Assembly (NCBI GenBank): GCA_029718625.1
Contig: CM056380.1
Coordinates: forward strand, 44,491,254 to 44,555,253
Direction of reading: 5' to 3'
Source of the DNA: Synaphobranchus kaupii
Lineage: Eukaryota; Chordata; Actinopteri; Anguilliformes; Synaphobranchidae
DNA length: 64,000 nt
Of this stretch, positions 20,135 to 40,830 are shown in pieces (the stretch's first letter is position 1; every line of letters starts with the position of its first letter). The position numbers and the translations under genes are program-made. Under the pieces are notes generated by a model that searched no databases, was not told the origin of the DNA, and was given only the letters and a program-made list of their open reading frames with translations.

Positions 20135-21578
20135 TATCAGCCGAACGTTTGGGACTAAAGCTGAACATCACTAATAAGATGACGCTCAAGGCTGGGCGGG
20201 TGATAGATATGAGCATTGTGCACAAACTGAAGCTTAAGTAGGCTACTGTCAAAATGTACATACATTTAGTCAAGACATGTTTCTGATAAAATAGTTACAT
20301 TTCAAAAATCTTATTTGATTGCGTACAATTTGTTGATCATAAAATACAAAGAAAGAAAACTGCAAGAATTGCAGCAATGCTTTTTAACACCATCGAAGTC
20401 AAACCCACTACAATCTGAGTCACAAATTGCCTTAGTCACTTGTTTCAAATCTGTAAGGTAGTTGCCACACACAAAAAAATAGTTTTAACCATTAACAGGA
20501 ACAGTTCTTATAAAGTTCCTTCATCACCGGGATGTTTAAACGACTATTTTAACATAAATGAATGTTTCAGCTGGCTCTGCAGGTTTTTCCAAAAAAGATT
20601 TCTCATAAGTCAAAAGTCTACTGCTTGGATAAGATGTATAAGGGGTTTCTGAATGTAAATGCAAAATGAATTTATATTAAGTCACAGTAAGTTATTGTCA
20701 AATATATTTAAACTCTTTTCAATCTTTTAAACAAGTAAAGATTTTACAAGTTCTCTGTGTCTTGTGGGTGATCACACTAAAATGCTGTAAGGCTTCATTT
20801 AAGTTAAATTAACCAGAAAATCTCATTGAGATTAAAATCTCTTTCATGCACTCATTTTGGTAAAACAATGGCAGGAATTTACCTGTTGAATAATATAGAA
20901 AATAAAGTCACAATAAAGACCAAATTGTCAAATGTATGTATTACACAATTTTGAAAACTTTAAGTTGGGGGAACATTTTCCAGATTTAGTTTTCCAACTA
21001 AAAGTAAGAATAGTGGATCCCAATAAAAAGCTTAACCCAACCAGTACAAAGCTAGGCAGAGTTGAATGACATGTTGGAAGGCAGTTTCAAACAGGATTTG
21101 CATTATTCAAAAGTATGTTTCAACACACACATGCACACCTGTGCACACCCTACCTGGACAGAGTTCTCACACAGAGATGGTGCTACACACACGCGTGCCT
21201 TCAGGAAAGGACAGTGGGTGAAGAAAGTGTGCCAATAATTATATTTTTCAATTAGACAGCCAATATTGGTCTTTCTTTGTTAATGAACGGCCGACTTTAG
21301 AAGTCGACACCACCACTCTCTTGGGGTTGGGTGTTCTGCCACTCCAGTTTGAAAGAGCGCTTCTTCCACAGTCACAGACAAAGTGATACCTTCCATCTGA
21401 TAAGAACTGTGTCATTCAAAGTTGTCGGATAAGCCCTAGACAATCAGTTATGCAACCATTTCATCAAGTCTATCAAGCACAGCTATCATTATTCTACAAC
21501 ATATATCCAGTAATTTTCTATTTCAGTTTTTTTTTACTGTGGGGATTCTGGGGAATTAACTCAAAAATCTTTTACCCT
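20135..21578. other. tbcc-bicral intergenic sequence
   Basis: AT-rich DNA with no recognised exon or element. Short ORFs here have no coding character. Confidence 0.6.
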
Positions 21579-21790
21579 AAGATTACATTACATTACATTA
21601 TAGGCATTTAGCAGACGCTCTTATCCAGAGCGACTTACACAACGTCTTAAACAGCTGGATATATACTGATGCGAGTCAGGTTAAGTACCTTGCTCAAGGG
21701 TCCAACGGCAGTGTCCTACCTGGGAATCGAACCTGCAACCTTTCGGTTACAAGTCCAGTTCCTTAACCATTATACTACACTGCCGCCCAC
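21579..21790 (-). mobile_element. tRNA-derived SINE, complete, with TGTAA tail
   Basis: On the minus strand the element begins with a tRNA-like head at about 21786. The acceptor halves GGCAGTG and CACTGCC are fully complementary. An A box (TAGTATAATGG) and B box (GGTTCGATTCC) match the Pol III consensus. A short body (TTGGACCCTTGAGCAAGGTA) follows, then the hairpin CGCTCT-GGATA-AGAGCG, TCTGCTAAAT and a (TGTAA)3 tail at 21583-21600. AAGAT flanks both sides, a possible 5-bp target duplication. The tail is that of UnaL2-group LINEs, which would supply the reverse transcriptase. Not a functional tRNA: it lacks proper arms. Confidence 0.85.
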
Positions 21791-22430
21791 AAAGATATAC
21801 TTTGTATTTGATTCCCCCAGTCCTCTGCCCACAAGAATAGTGCCAGAATCCCACACTGCTACTCACCCAAGGGACACATTGACCCCATGTGATAACTCTC
21901 ACAAATAATTTTATTATGTTATACTGATATCAAAGATCTCAGCACTGTATTGATTGTGTACAGGTACAGTTCTAATTTCATGCAGCTGCCAAAAACCAAA
22001 CTCTATATTTTGTGGATTCTATTACAGTTGGTCCCTCAACCTTCCCAGTACAGAGAGCTGTTTTTCTGCTGGGGGTATCAGAAGTATCAGAAACTGGGGA
22101 AATATTCATTGTCTGTCATTACTGGTAAATGAACAGCAAAGAATCATTAAGGGATGTGTGAGAGAAAACCATCAGTATGTTAATGAGAACAAAATGACTA
22201 TTCCCTTGGCTGTCAAAATTTGTCACCATTGGTATATCTCACAGACATGTTTTAGCACACAAAATAGTGCTGTTATGGCTTCACCATATGCAACATAAAA
22301 CATTCTTCGAGTCATTAGTGCAGAGATTTTTAGTAGGTAAACACAAATGAATTACATGAAGTCTTTTTTTCACTAAAGCATTTTAGAGCTAGAAATGAGT
22401 TGCCATTACACAATTTATTTAAGTATGATA
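21791..22430. other. intergenic sequence
   Basis: No recognisable gene or element between the SINE and Tc1-like element C. Confidence 0.6.
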
Positions 22431-22458
22431 CACTGCCCGGCCAAAAAAAAAGTCGCAG

Positions 22459-22991
22459 TTGCACCAGTCATGCATAGTGCCCACTGTACAAGCCCCTGGA
22501 GGCAGTGTTATGATCTGGGGTTGCTTCAATTGGTCAGGTCTAGGCTCAGCAACGTTATGCAGCAATAAAATTAAGTCAGCTGAGTACCTGAATGTACTGA
22601 ATGACCAGGTTATCCCATCAATGGGTATATTCCAGGACGACAATGACAAGATTCATCGGGCTCAAATTGTGAAAGAGTGGTTCAGGGAGCATGAGGAATG
22701 TTTCTGTTGAGCATTGCCACTTTACATTTCACTACACACCTCGTGTGTGTATGTGACAAATAAAATTCTTGAATCTTGAATCTTGAATTGAATCATTTTC
22801 ACACATGAATTGGCCACCAGAGTCCTGACCTTAACCCCATTGAAAGTCTTTGGGATGTGCTGGAGAAGACTTCACGGAGTGGTTTGACTCTCCCGTCGTC
22901 AATACAAGATCTCGGCCAAAAATTAATGCAAGTCTGGACGGAAATAAATGTTGTGACGTTGCATAAGGTTGTCGAAACAATGCCACGATGA
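22459..22991 (+). pseudogene. Tc1-like transposase C-terminal remnant
   Basis: The frame contains [16 protein letters not shown], the second catalytic Asp in [12 protein letters not shown], and, after the inserted LINE tail, [14 protein letters not shown] with the third acidic residue and a stop at 22989-22991. The DNA-binding domain and the first catalytic Asp are absent. The inserted LINE tail places a stop soon after EHEEC. Non-functional. Confidence 0.85.
22700..22793 (+). mobile_element. 5'-truncated LINE/SINE tail inserted in element C
   Basis: The 94 bases include GTATGTGACAAATAAAATTC and end in TTGAATC repeats, a common fish LINE 3' end. The sister Tc1-like copy at 54832-55366 reads straight through this point (GAGGAAT joined to CATTTTCAC), so the exact insertion limits can be seen, with GAAT as a possible short target duplication. 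Confidence 0.85.
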
Positions 22992-23067
22992 ATGCGCCAT
23001 AATCAAAGCTAAAGGTGGTCCAACAAAATATTACAGTGTGCGACTTTTTTTTTGGCCGGGCAGTGTA

Positions 23068-24870
23068 TTATCTAATGAGACCACCAACAAACACAGTACC
23101 TGCTTTGTAATGGGCTTTGGCCATTTTATTTGGTATTTTCTTTTCTAACTTATCACCTGTAAGGGATGCATTTTTAGCGTGATGTTTTTAGCATCTAGCA
23201 TCTTCACAATGTTAATGTTAGCTAAAGTGCCTACAGAAAAAGATGTGATTAAGTTAGCGTTTGCTAGATAACGTTAAAGAAATACTGTAGTACTGGCACA
23301 TTTTGTTTAGATTCAATCTGTACCCCCTAATGATGTCTCAGACCCCCTCTGATGGTTCTTTAAGTATGTTTGAGACTGGACAGCATGTCAGTATGGATGG
23401 AGGCCAGGATAGTTCCAACTGTTGTGTCATGTCATAGAGTAAACGGAGACCTGCATGATGTCACAGTATATATGAATCTTGTACACTGTCTTTGTATGGG
23501 TGGATAGTAAGTGATGCCATTGTGTGGGACCTCTCAATCCTTAGTGATGTCATGGGATCTCTGAATATACATATATAGATTTGCATGATGTCATACCAGT
23601 AAGGTCTGAAGAATGATGTGATGGCATAATATAGATGGCAATATCCATGATGTCATGATATGATTATTTATATATTGGTACTGTATGAATGGAGTAATAG
23701 TGGATGAAAGACTTGGAATGTGGATGGAGCTTTGTATTGAGGTTGTTTGGCTTTAATTGATTTATGTGACTTCAGTAATTAAATGAAATTCTGGAGTAAA
23801 ACAGTTATCTCAAATGGAACTATTAGCATCCCCAATGAAAAGCCATGTGGTTAGACAACCACATGCAGCATATCATACATGATCACAATCCATGTTAAAG
23901 CCAGTTTTAATATTATCTACATTCACCTTACTGTAAGGGAATTTTTTTTTGGAGATTGACATGGCCAGTCATTTCTCAGTACCTCAACCTCTACCAACCT
24001 GTTTCAGTTTATCCAAGTTTGCATGTTATATTTTGAGGAACAGTGACCGCTACTTTTGACAACATAAATATGTAATTTATTGGGGGAATCAGAGTCCATT
24101 AATTGTTAAAGTACATTTCTTTCAGTGTGCATAGCTTTAACAATTTCCCTTCGTTCTTTATGTGCACAGTGCACTATGTGTGTGCAATACTAGTGGTAGT
24201 TTCCTCGGGGCTGCACGCTTGCAGTTGCTGTTTTCTGCAGGAGCGGCACTGCCCCGCTGGCCCCTGATGTGATGGCGAGGAAACCCCGTTGACAAGGCAC
24301 TGCTTTTTCATGACGGTGAGTTTCCCCTTTGAGTGTATTATAATTTTGTGATAAAAATTTCAAGGAAAAAAACACACAACCTCCTTCCTCCCCTTCCTTC
24401 GGGGAGGGAAGAGAGTGAGCGAGGGTAAAATCTATCTGAGAGAAAAAGGAGAGAGAGAAAAATATATAGCTAGCTATAAGAGTGAGCAAGAGAGAGGAGG
24501 AGGAGGTGGAGGAGGAGGAGGGGGGAGCAAATTAAAAGTTGCCAAACGGAGATATTAGGTTTCAAGGAGAGGGGTGAGACAGGAACAAGGGCTTGCCTCT
24601 TTTAATCGGTCTTGATGTTATGCAAATTTAAATAAATATTTATGGCTGTCCATTATTTAAGTCTATTTAGGGACGATGAAGTGAAACCCGAGGGCTCCAA
24701 ATAAATCACGCGAAAGAATACATTACATTAGCTTCGTTTAAGGGCCAGGGAGCATACAAAGAGAGCTAACTCGCTGCTAGCAGGCTAAGCGCTTTCAAAT
24801 GGCCGCCAGGATTTCTTCCTTTAAATCTCGCAATTACCTAGGCTTAAATAAAGCAAATCAAGACGAGACA
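23068..24870. other. bicral upstream sequence
   Basis: No coding exon is visible. A GATGTCA(T) motif recurs irregularly from about 23450 to 23660. Around 24500-24520 lies a purine-rich GGAGGAGG tract. The sequence becomes more CpG-containing towards 24.9 kb. Confidence 0.5.
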
Positions 24871-24879
24871 AAGACCGAA

Positions 24880-25140
24880 GCGTCGTCTGCGCGCACTGGC
24901 ACTGCAAGGAAATGCGAAAGAAAAGAGAGAATTGGAAGCCCGTATGTCCTGCTCTGCGGAAAGCAATCGAGCGAGAGGAGGGAAGAAAAGCGTTTTGCTT
25001 CCGAGCTCAATTATCTGTCATTTCGGTCTATTTTTGGACATTAAAAATAGCTATGCATTACACCTGCTATACACTACGAAGACGGGATAATAGAATTTCG
25101 ATCTAACGCTTACTTGCTCGGTCGGAACGCGTCTAGAGAG
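24880..25140 (+). promoter_or_regulatory. bicral: candidate bicral promoter / first exon region
   Basis: The stretch has a local rise in CpG (GTCGTCTGCGCGCACTGG, GGTCGGAACGCGTC) within otherwise AT-rich DNA and lies upstream of the first bicral exon I can define. A non-coding first exon here would be normal for this gene family. I cannot fix a transcription start or donor site. Confidence 0.3.
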
Positions 25141-27778
25141 AGACTGAGGAGTGAGTTTCTGCTGATGCGAAGCAAACCGAGTAACAAAAAAATATTTCAG
25201 TGACTCAGTGTGATTGAATTGGTTTAAAATGAGTTGTTTTTCCCCCCTCTCCTGTGTGTATTTTCCGCCCCCTCTCTCGGATGGCTTACTATCTCGCACT
25301 GAGCTAGGAAAGGGAAACCGAATAGGCTACAGTATTTCTTTAACGTTATCGAGCAAACGTTAACTTAATCCCATCTTTTTCTGTAGGCACTTTAGCTAAC
25401 ATTAGCTAGCGAAACCCGTTGTCTTTCCTTTCTCGTACCACCTGAAACCTGTTAAATTCTAACGATGTTCTTTTAAAAAATTTTAAATCAATTTCTATGT
25501 TTTTCTTTTGCAGTATTAACTTGCCTATAGTGATGTGACTACATGTTAGACTGACGTCAAAATGTGGACCTTGTGCGTGTCTGTAAGACCTATTTATTAT
25601 GGCTTTCTGTCGATAAACCCAAACATTGTGAGCTAACGTTACCTTTCATTAATGTCACAGGTTTGTAAACGTATTGTAGCCTACTTTTCTCTAATAAAAA
25701 TGGAAAATAACGTATCTTTGAGTTTTCTTTTTAAGTTCTGCATAATGGCGTGCAGGGTATTCAGAAAGAACTATCATAGTCTACAGGCTTTTTAGTTTTA
25801 TGTTCAATAATTGTGTCGTTGCGTTTAAGTTCAATTGGCAATGCCATGTATTTCCCTCCCGTTACTGGACAACTTTTGCTCTACTGTAGAATGTTTTGCG
25901 TTATTTAAATGACGCCATTAAAAATACAACATTACACATTCCATTTTTCATATCATCATGGCAAAACATTATCAATGGTAGTAATTGGGCCCTTTGATTC
26001 ATGTTTTAATAATACGTGAAAGTGTATTGCACCTCTCGTTCCTGCTAGAATGCACCAGCACACAGCCAATGTAGATATGCATGTTGTAATTCAGAAAATA
26101 TTAACGAAAAGGAAAGGCAGGCAAAGGTTGTGTCTGGCACAGCGCCAAATAGTGTGGCGCAGTTGTATGCCGGAGCCGCCATTTTATCGATGAACGATGA
26201 GTACCTTCATAAACCTGACTGCTGCTTCTAACTCGAATGGCATTTGGGCAGCTTGAAAAAGCGGCAGCTGTGCTCAACTGTTCACCGACCCACGTTATTT
26301 TTGTTGATAGACGATAGATTACACATGCACTTGAGTGTTTTGCTTGTTATTTTCAAAATAAAATAAATTTATTTCGATTTATGTAGCTACACCCGTCATA
26401 TAAACACAGACTGTTCATTCACATACAAAAATGCGCTTTTATGGCGTCTCAATTAAAAAAAAAAAAACAACAACACTGGACCCACTGAAAACAATGTTGG
26501 CATACAATAATTTATGCGCTTCATTAAAATGAATACACAAACTTTTTAAGCAGCATTTCCAAAGCCTGTTCGGCCCAGAGTCCTGGTGTTCACTCTGTCA
26601 AAAGTGTCTGCGTATGCCAATTGCCATTGTTGAGTGGTCATTTGGGTGCAGGCGATTCCCGTGGTACCATCATTCACAGTGCCTGTGTAATGGTGCTGCA
26701 CATAAGTCTACTCGTCCACTACTGTCACACTCACCTCCACAGACTGAAGGGATATTTCCACTCACTGTTCAATAGTCAGGGTGACGTGCATTAAAAAAAA
26801 CAGGCCTCGCCCACAGTATAAACAATAACCCAACTGTTAATAATTCACATGCACGATTTCGTAGCACATAACCATCTCACGCCTTACCCAGAGGCTATGA
26901 TGAGCAAGCTATCTTACTCTTCTACACTGACAACTAGTCATGCTTTCACCCTTAGTCTGTAGTGCTCCCCCAAGTATGTCTGCATAGCATGTGTTTGGCC
27001 AACAGTTTAGTCATGTGAGAAGATTACACCTCAAAAATTATGCAGGGCATGTGATATTTTACCTGTCTTTCATTAACCCTGCACTTTGCCCTCTTAAAAG
27101 GTACAGGCTAACTGCCAAGTTACACAGTGGGGTGCACAAAGATGTATCTGACTTCCTGTTCAGTCGATTGTGAAGTAGCGTCACATTTATATTGTCTTTT
27201 AAAAATCTTGGAATTCTCTATATGCATTTTTGAGAGGGTGACTACTGTACTGTTAAGCAGAACCTTCTCAACATGGCACTAAAACCCTAACCTGCTACAG
27301 TGATACTTGGACACATGATTTGAATTCAAAACATTTTTACATTGAAAAGAGTCATAAAATGGAAGCAGTATGTCAGCTGAGTGAGTAAGTGGTTCCAGGC
27401 CGTGTTATGAATTATCTTGGTGTTCTCATATGGCATAAAATGGCCTTATAGCTATTTTCTGTATGGCCCTTACTGTAAAATGTCTTTGTTTTCTCTGATG
27501 TTACCACTCTGATGTAAAGACCAATAAGAGTGGAGGTCGGAAGTCAACTAGATTTGGTTTCTGGGTCATCTGAACCCCCATCTAAACCCCAGGCTTCAGG
27601 TCAGATAGGAGTTCAGATTTTGAAAATTAGCATGCTGATTTTCAAGTTGAACATACACTTGGAGCAAGTGTTCAAATCCATTTTTTAAAATGTATTAATA
27701 TTTTTTTTTTGGGGGGGGGGGGGGTTCTTGTTTGTTGCAGTCACCCCCGTTCATGGCCTCCTCTTTTTCTCTGCACAG
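25141..27778 (+). other. bicral: presumed bicral first intron
   Basis: About 2.6 kb with no recognised gene or intact element, ending in a pyrimidine-rich acceptor (CTCTTTTTCTCTGCACAG). A T-plus-G homopolymer block lies at about 27701-27724. Confidence 0.45.
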
Positions 27779-27827
27779 GAACTCAAAGGCGTTAAATGAC
27801 CGACTCCATGGTCACCAGCGGAAACCT
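27779..27827 (+). other. bicral: bicral 5' leader exon (predicted)
   Basis: A 49-base segment bounded by a strong acceptor (TTTTCTCTGCACAG) and donor (AACCT/GTGAGT). It contains two in-frame ATGs (27796, 27808). Spliced to the next exon at 28300 they read 16 codons and stop at 28313-28315, past the main ATG at 28305, so they would form an overlapping uORF. Its exon status is predicted from splice sites only. Confidence 0.55.
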
Positions 27828-28304
27828 GTGAGTCCCCCTGCCTTTGTGTTGGATTGTTAAAATATTGATGTTCATAATTTCAGAATAGCACCAGGTGGGG
27901 CCCCAAGCAGAGCAGTTTCTTACAGTGTTTTAGTGTGTTGTTCTTCACAGAATATCACTGCCACTCAACATGTTTCATATTTCCATAACTTCTTGAAAAA
28001 ATTATACAGGGCTCACCAGCAAAGTAAGGCCTTACAGTTTAAAAAAAATGTTTCTGCAGGAAAACGTCCAGTTTTTGGAATTCAAAGGGGATCGTGTAGT
28101 GTAGTGATTCATAAATTGCGACTGCAATACATTTAAAAAGAAAATAAATTAGAAATAAAAAGTGGGAGTGTGTTGTGCAGCACCCTTTGCATTTTAATGG
28201 GGTTTTTAAAAGTGTGCATAGTGCTCAGTTTGAGGAAAACATCATTGTTGCCTACCCAGCCTCTCCTCTGACCACTCTCATTGTCCCTTGAATATTTAGT
28301 GGTC

Positions 28305-36636
<8,332 letters not shown>

Positions 36637-37208
36637 GTGGCGCTGTGCGGTTTTAAAAAAAAGAAGTTCTCTTCCGTTTCTCATTCGATTCTCGTCCAGT
36701 TCTCATTTTCGTCTCACCAGCATGACTGACGAGTCTGGGAGAGGGAGATGGAAGAGGAGGAGGGGCTACCTGTCCCGCCTGCCCCGCCCAACCTGCCCGT
36801 ACACAGTGGGAGGAGGAGGAACAGCAGCAGGCTTGGCTCCACTGTGACGGAGAGGTAACCGGTTTAGCACGTCCTCTGACGTGACCTGTTGGGCACGGCC
36901 AGCATCACACGTGAGCAAATGGGAGCGTCCTGCACGTCCGGTGTGTCTGTGGGTGTGTCCGTCCTTCCCCCATCTCACGCAGAGATAATTTTGACATCCT
37001 GTGCCTCTGCCTGTCTGTCTTCCTGTCTGACAGGAGTTAACCTGACCAAGTCGGCCAATCACAGGAGTGTTGTTTGATTGTTTTATATGCTGGTTTATAG
37101 TGTTATCTTTAATTTTTTTTATTTGTTAGTAATTATTTCTTTCTCAATTTTAAAAATTTTGTTTTGTACCTTACAGGTATGTGACCCTCACGTCCCCCCA
37201 AAAGCACG

Positions 37209-37245
<37 letters not shown>

Positions 37246-39550
37246 ACACATTCAAATGCACATACACAAGTGTACAAACACACATGTATGCACAGTGTGG
37301 GGGGAAATTAAACTCAGATTGAGGTATGATATTGCACATTCATGTTAATGTATGTTTGTTAGATTTTATTTTTGTCATTTTTTATGAATTTTCTAATTTT
37401 ACATTTTGTTGTATATGCAGCTGCTGGGTCTAGGAATGGTTCTTCTGTCTGTTGGACCGTAAATGTGTACAGCCTTGGCTCTGCTAGTGTGTGTGTGTGT
37501 GTGTGTGTGTTTTGGAGTGACAGTTTTCGTTTAATGTGTGAAATAGGTACACAGTCATCTAATGGTAGTCAGTCCACGGTCTCTGTACGGTCATCAAGTC
37601 TCCTGGCTGTATGAATGTGTGAATATTGTATCATAACCCTTAACACTACGTATGCACTTCCCCAGTCCTCCTGCAGGGGGCAGCCTTGAGACAAGAGGAG
37701 GAACTGCAGGCATAAAGTCTTGCATTACTGACCTGTCTCTCCTCTGATACCCAATGAGGGCCCTGATTTCAAAACTGCCAGAATTGTGACGAACTGATGT
37801 GACGATAGCTGTGACCGAACATAGAACTAAAGGAATGAAAGTAAAACGAGGTAATCATCATAAACTAGTGCTTTAAAGAAACAAGGTAATCACACAGACT
37901 CAAGCTTTACACAATGCAGCAGTCATACGGACTGTTGAACGTGCTGAGAGACCCTTCCTGTCAGGAAATAGATTTTGGTGTTTTTGTGTTTCGTCTCGTG
38001 TTACGGCTTCATTGATCACGTGATTTTACCGATAGTCAGCCAATAGCACACAGCATCGCCTGATACCTGCTCTCACATCAGACAGGGACACAGATACTGC
38101 CTCAGGTTTGATGCACTGCAGCAGAGCGTTACGTGTCTGAATAATGACACACTCAGTGCTGAGTGTTTCCGTGACGACTTGCTCTCCGATGGGACAATGC
38201 GGACATGCTTGTCAGAGAGGGTGTAGCGTGTCAGTGCTGAAATTTTAGATTTTAGATTTTTCAAGCAGTCGGTGAGATTCAGGAGTGTCCTGAGTGATTC
38301 AAGCAGTCGGTGAGACTCAGGAGTGTCGGTAGTATTTCAAGCAGTCTGTGAGATTCAGGAGTGTCGGTAGTGTTTCAAGCAGTCAGCGAGATTCAGGAGT
38401 GTCGGTAGAGTTTCAAGCTGTGCGGTCAGTGAGGGTTTGAGATGTCCACAGCGATACATGTTTTCAGTGAGATTCAGGGTGTCAGTAGTGCTATGTGCTG
38501 TCTGACAGAACGGGAGTATCAGAAGCGATGTACTGCACACTGTCTGAGGGGGACGGAGGAGGTACCAGGAGCGATCGACGTTTTCAGAGCTGAGAGATTG
38601 TATTATGGATAGAATAACATTTGCAGTTGACGTTGACAGTAGATTATAGGTAATTTGTACCTGTGTGTGCGTGTGTGTATGTGTGTGTGCGCGCGCACGT
38701 GTATGAACATCCACTGTTATTCCTTCTTAGAAACTAGCGTGCTTCTTGTTTCAAATGTTTGATTCCCTCGTCTTTCTCCTTAAAAACACTACACACATGC
38801 CTTTTGCGCAGTCCAACCAAAAATGACAGAAGAGAAACTAAACATCCGTGGCTGTAATATGTTAACACGAAGAGACAGAGTTCCCAATGCCCATAGTTCT
38901 AAGGGCACCTTTGCCTTAGGAGAGAGTGTGCGAGAACACGGACGGCTTTTCCTCACGATTCCTTGCTTGTTTTGTAGTAGTGAAGGAGTGTGGCCTTAGT
39001 GGAGCGGGTTCAGCAGTGAGCAGTGCTCATCTCTCTCTGTCTGTTATCTCATCAACGCTCTGGTTTTAATTTCCTCTTTTCTCTCTCTCTCTTTCTCTCT
39101 TACATTTGTATCGTATCAGTCTTGCGCAAAACTTGATTTTGTATAGTTTTTTTGTATAAACGTGGAGAAAAAAGAACACAAAATATTTATAATTTTTTGT
39201 AGAAAAATACAAAAGGAAAACCAAAAAAGGCAGTTATTTTTATTATGTTGTCTACAAAGTGTTGCAACAAAAAAAAAAAAGAAAGGGAAAAAAAAGTTGA
39301 GGTATATTGTCAATATTTGTTTTTACTTTTGATTCGTGCGGGTGTTCAGACAAGACAACAACTAATAGAAAGACGCGGAAAAAAATTACAAAAAGATTAA
39401 AATGATTTTCAAATACAGCCAAAGACTTGCAGAATCCTGTGTTTTCTGTTTAACTCTGCCCTCTGTCTGTGAGAGCCCCCCCAGGTGTGTGGTTCTTAGT
39501 GTCTGCTGTTTGACAACATCATCTTATTAATAAAAAAGGATTATGACTGA
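36637..39550 (+). other. bicral: bicral 3' UTR with polyadenylation signal (inferred)
   Basis: No ORF with coding character follows the bicral stop. An AATAAA at 39529-39534 is a plausible end, making a 2.9-kb 3' UTR. The interval contains (CA)n at about 37208-37240, (GT)n at about 37488-37510, a tandem repeat at 38255-38430 and A/T-rich sequence near 39100-39330. Alternative earlier ends cannot be excluded. Confidence 0.45.
38255..38430 (+). repeat. ~42-bp tandem repeat in presumed bicral 3' UTR
   Basis: About four to five copies of a unit containing TTCAAGCAGTCGGTGAGATT and CAGGAGTGTCGGTAGT, with substitutions between copies. A degenerate further copy (GATTCAGGGTGTCAGTAGTG) follows at about 38470. 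Confidence 0.85.
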
Positions 39551-40442
39551 AACCCTCTTTCTGTTACATAATTTACAGCAAATAGAGATTTTTTTTAGTT
39601 TTTAATATGATGTGTTTTTCAGTGCTGGCTGGTACCAACCATTTTGGCGCAAATGCCACATATCTTAACCATTTTGGTGCAAATGCCACATATCTTTTAC
39701 AAAATAAATGTGATCGTTTAAAGAATCTTTCATGAAGGGTGAGCAGAAGTGTACTTGGGCTTATAGCCCCTTGTATTGGCCAATGATGGAACAAAAACCA
39801 TCTTGTGAGGACTTTCCATTGCCAAATCAGGTGGGAATTTCTGACGCAGGTTAAATTGTTAAAAAATAAAAAAGAATCAAATGAATACCAAAAATGAGAT
39901 GCCTAGTTTTAATTCATGAAAGGGGGCAACAGCCAGCTACTATTTCAAGTCAATTCTAGTGTCAGTTTGAAAATACATTTGACTCATGATATTATTTTAA
40001 TATTGTACTACCCTTCTTTTCAATTATTTCTATTATCGAACCCATTCCAACCCCGATCTTAAGTGGAGGGGTACTGACTGAATATTCTCATTTTATGTAC
40101 TAAAAAAGCAAGTGCAACATCTTTTCCCCTTTCATCTTCACAATCCAGGGTGAATTAAAACCAATAAAGAGGAAGTAAAAGTGGTACGGGCAGTTTTCTA
40201 ATTTAGCAGGAAAGAATTTATGCGACAATGAAAAAAATGGTTTAATTAATAAAATGACATACAATTTAAGATAACACTCACCTGTTTTTATGTTTTTTTA
40301 CCCTCTTATCCCAATTTTGAACGACGGACCGTACTCAGCAGCCACGCTCGCTGCTGTGGACCCATATCGATTAGGGAGAGAGAAGACAGGTTCGCAGCGT
40401 CTCCTCCGAAAAACACGTGATGCCGAGTGTGCCTCTTTACAC
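39551..40442. other. intergenic sequence after bicral
   Basis: AT-rich DNA including a short direct duplication (AACCATTTTGGCGCAAATG) at about 39638-39695. No gene recognised. The segment 40320-40440 is richer in CpG but has no assignable function. Confidence 0.6.
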
Positions 40443-40830
40443 ACAAATCGAATCAATATTTATTTATATATCGCATTTCACAACTAGTTGTAGCAATACA
40501 CTTCACAGAAAAACCCAGCCTAAACCCCCCACAAGAGCAAGCCAAAGGCAACAGTGGCAAGGAAGAACTCCCTGGTGTAACTAGGAAGAAACCTTGGGAG
40601 GAACCAGACTCAAGCGGGGAACCCATCCTCCTCTGGTCGGCTCAGGGTCTAGGTCTTAATGACCAGCATGGTCCGCAAGTCCATTTCAAGCTTTAAAGGT
40701 CAGAAGCAAAACCTTAAAGTCTATCCTATTGGTAGCCAATGAAGCAATGCTAGCACTGGGGCAATAAGCTCATACTTCTTAGTTCTAGTCAAAATGCGAG
40801 CGGCTGCATTCTGCACACACCAACACACCA
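40443..40830 (-). mobile_element. L2-type LINE, 3' remnant
   Basis: On the minus strand the segment encodes a frameshifted C-terminal piece of a reverse transcriptase polyprotein (AAARILTRTKKYELIAPVLA followed by LLHWLPI). It is followed by a 3' UTR with the fish LINE motifs GTCTGGTTCCTCCCAAGGTT, TTCTTCCTAG, GGAGTTCTTCCTTGCCACTG, CTTGTGGGGGG, and CGATATATAAATAAATATTG near the end. The 5' part is absent, as is normal for truncated LINE insertions. Inactive. Confidence 0.8.

Larger units (their letters stand above)
22431..23065 (+). mobile_element. Tc1-like element C, internally deleted
   Basis: Ends CACTGCCCGGCCAAAAAAAA and, inverted, TTTTGGCCGGGCAGTG, flanked by TA at 22429-22430 and 23066-23067. 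It carries only the 3' part of a transposase on the plus strand, and a 94-bp LINE tail (22700-22793) is inserted in it. It belongs to the same deleted family as 54832-55366: both start the transposase remnant at the same junction just after the inverted repeat. Confidence 0.92.

Noticed and set aside
21700..21786. Functional tRNA gene
   Set aside because: It has A and B boxes and a matched acceptor stem, but continues into a SINE body and LINE-type tail and its arms are imperfect; it is a SINE head.
24799..25044. 81-residue ORF in the bicral promoter region as a coding exon
   Set aside because: Composition is generic and no family resemblance or in-phase splice to the bicral coding exons is seen.
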